Part shown: positions 7,353 to 10,508 of the stretch, piece by piece | Numbering within the stretch: position 1 is the stretch's first letter | Layout: the number at the start of each line of letters is the position of its first letter | Source: Acidobacteriota bacterium | GTDB taxonomy: Bacteria; Acidobacteriota; UBA4820; DSQY01 | NCBI GenBank assembly: GCA_022759065.1 | Contig: JAEMPZ010000087.1 | Span: forward strand, 1 to 10,508 | DNA: 10,508 bases | Direction: 5' to 3' | Notes under the pieces: generated by a model | Database searches by the model: none | What the model saw: the letters and a program-made list of their open reading frames with translations, nothing else | What the model was told of the DNA's origin: nothing | Made by a program: the position numbers and the translations under genes

Positions 7353-8329
7353 AAACCGTCGTAATGGGCTACCACACGATGGGGTGTTTGGGCTTCGATG
7401 CTCTTCTGCGGCACGGCTTCGACGTCGCGGCCGTGTTTACGCACAGGGATGACCCGAATGAAGAGGTATGGTGGGACTCCCTGGCCGAGCGAGCCAAGGC
7501 CAGAGGGATTCCGGTCTATTACCCGGAAACGATGAAAAATCCGAAGTGGGCCGAGATAATCCGGTCCATCGAGCCCGACTTCATTTTCTCGTTCTATTTC
7601 AGGTTCATGATTCCCCCCGAAATTCTGGAGATTCCCAAAATGGGAGCGCTGAACCTGCACGGTTCGCTGCTCCCCAGATACCGCGGCAGGGCGCCGGTAA
7701 ATTGGGTGCTCGTCAACGGCGAGAGCGAGACCGGCGTGAGCCTCCACTACATGGTCGCCAAGCCGGACGCCGGCAATCTCGTGGATCAGGAACGAGTCCC
7801 CATTGCCTTTGAAGACACGGCGAGGAGCCTCTTCGCGAAGCTCGAATCAGCGGCGGATAGGCTTCTGGAGAGGGCGCTGCCGAAGCTCCGGCTGGGAACG
7901 GCGCCGTCAATCCCGCTGGATCTGTCCAAGGGCTCTTACTTCGGCGGGCGAAAGCCGGAAGATGGCAGGATAGACTGGGCATGGCCTTCGGTCAGAATCT
8001 ATAACCTGATTCGAGCGGTGACTCATCCCTATCCAGGGGCTTTCACTACCGCTCGCGGAAGAAAACTCTACATCTGGTGGGGCATGCCAGAAACCCGCTT
8101 GGCCGCTGACGGCGCGGCCAGGGAGAGGGCGGGGCAAAATGTCGGCTCGGTGAGTACTTCGACAGCTTGCGGCATGGTAACGAGCGTGGGGCCTGACGGA
8201 GTGCGCGTCGCCACCGGCGACGGAGAGCTGACGCTGGTGAAATGCCAGCTCGAAGGAGAAGTTGAAGAGGAGGCCGCCGTTTGCGCGGCCAGGAACGGAA
8301 TCGTCGTGGGGACGATCCTCGGCGCATGA
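7349..8329 (+). CDS. arnA: UDP-Ara4N formyltransferase (stand-alone ArnA N-terminal domain)
   Basis: A 326-residue protein matching only the formyltransferase half of bifunctional ArnA. It formylates UDP-Ara4N with N10-formyltetrahydrofolate. It begins [20 protein letters not shown], as ArnA does, and keeps the catalytic triad N102, H104 and D140 at the same residue numbers as E. coli ArnA (in [16 protein letters not shown] and KPDAG). [16 protein letters not shown] and [13 protein letters not shown] are also present, followed by the C-terminal OB-fold-like subdomain to [11 protein letters not shown] chose GTG 7349 because the homology starts exactly there, GGAGG (7337-7341) is well placed, and it overlaps the arnC stop as GTGA. 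The frame is open further upstream, but that part only shadows arnC. The decarboxylase half is the next gene, in a different frame. Confidence 0.93.
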   Translation: MKTVVMGYHTMGCLGFDALLRHGFDVAAVFTHRDDPNEEVWWDSLAERAKARGIPVYYPETMKNPKWAEIIRSIEPDFIFSFYFRFMIPPEILEIPKMGALNLHGSLLPRYRGRAPVNWVLVNGESETGVSLHYMVAKPDAGNLVDQERVPIAFEDTARSLFAKLESAADRLLERALPKLRLGTAPSIPLDLSKGSYFGGRKPEDGRIDWAWPSVRIYNLIRAVTHPYPGAFTTARGRKLYIWWGMPETRLAADGAARERAGQNVGSVSTSTACGMVTSVGPDGVRVATGDGELTLVKCQLEGEVEEEAAVCAARNGIVVGTILGA

Positions 8330-8388
8330 CCGCGATGGCGCGGGCCGGGGCTTTGAGCGAGATGAAAATCACGCTAGGAGAGGCTGAG

Positions 8389-9414
8389 ATGAAAGTTTTG
8401 ATATTAGGCGTTAACGGCTTCATAGGAAACGCGCTGACGAGGCGGATTCTGACTACCACGGATTGGGAAATCTACGGGATGGACCTCCAGGCAAACAAGC
8501 TCGAACACTCGCTCGGCCACGAGCGGTTTCACTTCATCGAAGGCGACATCATGATCAACAAGGAGTGGATCGAGTATCACATCAAAAAATGTGACGTGGT
8601 CCTGCCGCTGGTCGCGATCGCCACCCCGGCCACCTATGTTAAAACTCCGCTGCGGGTCTTCGAGCTGGATTTCGAGGAGAACCTGCGCATCATCAGGCAG
8701 TGCGTCAAGTACAAAAAGCGGGTTGTGTTCCCATCCACTTCTGAAGTGTATGGAATGTGCCCCGACCCTGAATTCAAAGAGGACTCAAGCCCCCTGGTCT
8801 GCGGCCCCATCAACAAGCCACGGTGGATTTATTCCTGCTCCAAACAGCTCATGGACAGGGTCATAGCCGCATACGGCCAGCAGGAAGGGCTCGCCTATAC
8901 CTGCTTCAGGCCGTTCAACTGGATCGGGCCAAAGCTGGATGACATGGACGCCGCGAAGGAAGGTTCCTCCCGCGTCCTGACGCAGTTCATCGTGAACCTC
9001 TTTCAGGGCAAGCCGATTGACCTGGTGGACGGCGGCTCGCAGAAACGCTGCTTCACGTGGGTTGAAGATGGGATTGACGGGCTGATGCGCGTGATCGAGA
9101 ACAAGAACGGCGTCTGCGACGCCCAGATATTCAACCTGGGCAACCCAAAGAACGAGTGCTCGATCAAGGAGCTCGCCGAAAAGGTGGCCGCGCTCTATAA
9201 GTCCAGAAAGGCCAAGATTCCCCATTACAAGGCGCCGGTGATTCAAGGCGTGGACAGTGACAGCTACTACGGAAAGGGCTACCAGGACATCACGACCAGA
9301 AAGCCGTCCGTCGCAAAAGCAAAGAAGCTCTTGGGATGGGAGCCTAAAACGAAACTTGACGACGCGCTGGCCATGACGTTTGACGCTTTCCTCGAAGAGT
9401 GGAACAAGGCGTAG
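8389..9414 (+). CDS. arnA: UDP-glucuronate C4-oxidising decarboxylase (stand-alone ArnA C-terminal domain)
   Basis: A 341-residue short-chain dehydrogenase/reductase matching the C-terminal half of ArnA. It oxidises and decarboxylates UDP-glucuronate to UDP-4-keto-arabinose with NAD+. It has GVNGFIG (8-14) for NAD binding, [22 protein letters not shown]118-E119 in [11 protein letters not shown]148 and K152 (YSCSK), [21 protein letters not shown] and R304. These equal E. coli ArnA S433, E434, Y463, K467 and R619 after subtracting 315. ATG 8389 is preferred because homology begins at [11 protein letters not shown] and AGGAG (8376-8380) precedes it. An in-frame ATG at 8326 overlaps the previous stop as ATGA and would add 21 residues. 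Stand-alone relatives exist, for example the Ralstonia UDP-4-keto-pentose/UDP-xylose synthase, so some UDP-xylose output is possible. Confidence 0.94.
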   Translation: MKVLILGVNGFIGNALTRRILTTTDWEIYGMDLQANKLEHSLGHERFHFIEGDIMINKEWIEYHIKKCDVVLPLVAIATPATYVKTPLRVFELDFEENLRIIRQCVKYKKRVVFPSTSEVYGMCPDPEFKEDSSPLVCGPINKPRWIYSCSKQLMDRVIAAYGQQEGLAYTCFRPFNWIGPKLDDMDAAKEGSSRVLTQFIVNLFQGKPIDLVDGGSQKRCFTWVEDGIDGLMRVIENKNGVCDAQIFNLGNPKNECSIKELAEKVAALYKSRKAKIPHYKAPVIQGVDSDSYYGKGYQDITTRKPSVAKAKKLLGWEPKTKLDDALAMTFDAFLEEWNKA

Positions 9415-9424
9415 GAAGGCGGCC

Positions 9425-10508
9425 ATGGGCTTTTTCAAGGGCCTTCTTGGGATGAAGCCGATGCAGCCCACCGCCACCGGGCGGACCGCATACAGCGGCT
9501 TGCCCGAAAGCGACCTGGAGAAAAGGCTGGAACACATGAAGGATATTCCCGCAACGAGCGAAGCGACGCCTTCGTTGGCTCCCTCATTCGCGATACCGCC
9601 AGGAGCGCCGCTCCTCGGGCTGCGCATTGACGTTGACACTCACGAGGGAATGCGCGACGGGGTGCCCAAGCTTCTGGAGATCCTCAACCGTTCCGGCGTA
9701 AGAGGGACATTTTACCTTGCAATTGGGCCTGACAAATCCGGCCGGGCAATTTTTCACGCGCTGACCCCAGGCTTTCTCGCTAAGATGTTTCGTTCCGGCG
9801 CGCCGAAGATTTACAGCATGCGAACGATGCTTTCCGGCACGCTCCTTCCCGCGCGCCCGGTGGCCACCGCTTTTCCTGAAATCGCCCGCCGAATCGTCGC
9901 TGAAGGCCACGAGGCGGGGGTTCACGCATGGGACCACCGCACGTGGCAGGACAAGCTCAACAAGAAACACCCCGACTGGGCCGCCAACGAATTGGAAAAG
10001 GCCTTTGATGGGTTCGTCTCCATCTTTGGCGACAAGCCCAAGACCTTCGCCGCGCCGGCATGGCTCTGCAACAACGAAAGCCTCATCTACGAAGAAAACT
10101 TCGGCCTTGCCTATGCCAGCGACTGCCGCGGCACCGACCCCTTTCTGCCGGTGATTGACGTCAGGATACTCAAGACGCCCCAAGTCCCGACGACATTGCC
10201 AACGCTCGACGAAGCGCTCGGCAATACGCACAAGGACGCCGCGGCCTTCTATGGCGCGATTCTAGAAGAGTTGAAGCCGGGAACCTGGCCCGTGCTGACC
10301 GTTCACGCCGAAATCGAGGGCGGCCCTTTCGCTTCGCAATTTGAAGCGTTTCTCGCGAAGGCCAGGGAGCGCGGCGTAACGGTCGTGACCCTCAGGGACC
10401 TTCTCGCCGCGCGCCTCGCCACGTCAAAGCCGCTTCCGCGCTGCACCCTGTCTTATGCCGCCGTTGACGGCCGCCACGGCGTCGTATCAATGCAGATGTT
10501 CGAAGTGT
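9425..10508 (+). CDS. arnD: Und-P-Ara4FN deformylase ArnD, 3' end cut by the window
   Basis: The frame is open from ATG 9425 to the window edge (361 residues). It encodes a NodB-like polysaccharide deacetylase that removes the formyl group from undecaprenyl-phosphate Ara4FN on the cytoplasmic face. The ArnD core starts at LGLRIDVDTHEG (D69 and D71) and continues with RDGVPKLLEIL, GPDKSGRAIF, HAWDHRTWQ (metal histidines H167 and H171), SDCRG (R235), VPTTLPTLDE and the catalytic-type histidine H294 in LTVHAEIEGG. The end aligns with the last residues of E. coli ArnD, so only a few codons should be missing. The start has AGGAAGG (9413-9419) five bases upstream, 10 bp after the decarboxylase gene. 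An extra N-terminal region of about 62 residues, absent from E. coli ArnD (296 residues), begins MGFFKGLLGMK. Confidence 0.93.
   Translation, partial: MGFFKGLLGMKPMQPTATGRTAYSGLPESDLEKRLEHMKDIPATSEATPSLAPSFAIPPGAPLLGLRIDVDTHEGMRDGVPKLLEILNRSGVRGTFYLAIGPDKSGRAIFHALTPGFLAKMFRSGAPKIYSMRTMLSGTLLPARPVATAFPEIARRIVAEGHEAGVHAWDHRTWQDKLNKKHPDWAANELEKAFDGFVSIFGDKPKTFAAPAWLCNNESLIYEENFGLAYASDCRGTDPFLPVIDVRILKTPQVPTTLPTLDEALGNTHKDAAAFYGAILEELKPGTWPVLTVHAEIEGGPFASQFEAFLAKARERGVTVVTLRDLLAARLATSKPLPRCTLSYAAVDGRHGVVSMQMFEV

Noticed and set aside
8326..8388. Frameshift breaking an originally fused arnA gene
   Set aside because: Both halves are complete, the formyltransferase ends where the domain normally ends, and the decarboxylase has its own well-placed ribosome binding site. 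This is a true split, not a broken gene.
8785..10231. Long - strand open frames (284 and 215 residues) opposite the decarboxylase and arnD
   Set aside because: They are antisense to genes with conserved catalytic residues throughout. The arnD frame on the + strand is open to the window edge and matches its family.

Overview
This window carries a nearly complete gene cluster for 4-amino-4-deoxy-L-arabinose (Ara4N) modification of lipid A, all on the + strand and packed as one apparent operon. The host should be a Gram-negative (LPS-bearing) bacterium with a fairly GC-rich genome. The gene order and the split arnA differ from the Escherichia/Salmonella arn operon, so it is probably not an enteric bacterium. 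I cannot name the taxon from the sequence.

Layout. Positions 1-120 hold low-complexity DNA: a 14-bp direct repeat, then a run of TTTACCC heptamers. A good sigma70-type promoter lies at 143-171, just before a 63-aa two-helix membrane protein of unknown function (192-383). Next come a polyprenyl-phosphate sugar phosphotransferase of the WcaJ/WbaP type (409-1863), two dissimilar ArnT-like GT83/PMT glycosyltransferases (1865-3586 and 3579-5201), arnB (5207-6385), arnC (6390-7352), a free-standing ArnA formyltransferase (7349-8329), a free-standing ArnA decarboxylase (8389-9414), and arnD, which runs off the right edge (9425 to end). From 409 on, gaps are at most 59 bp, and three junctions overlap or can overlap (ATGGCTGA, GTGA, ATGA). 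Translational coupling is therefore likely.

How the genes work together (known pathway). The ArnA decarboxylase turns UDP-glucuronate into UDP-Ara4O, ArnB transaminates it to UDP-Ara4N, and the ArnA formyltransferase makes UDP-Ara4FN. ArnC loads that sugar onto undecaprenyl phosphate and ArnD removes the formyl group. After flipping, ArnT transfers Ara4N to lipid A in the periplasm, which lowers surface charge and gives resistance to polymyxin and cationic peptides. Key catalytic residues of ArnA, ArnB, ArnC and ArnD are visible. The flippase ArnE/ArnF, UDP-glucose dehydrogenase and a PmrAB-like regulator are not in the window.

The system itself is known. The unusual parts are the ArnA split with an ambiguous restart site, two divergent ArnT-like enzymes side by side, a phosphoglycosyl transferase at the head of the operon, a roughly 62-residue N-terminal extension on ArnD, and a ribosome binding site placed in a hairpin loop.
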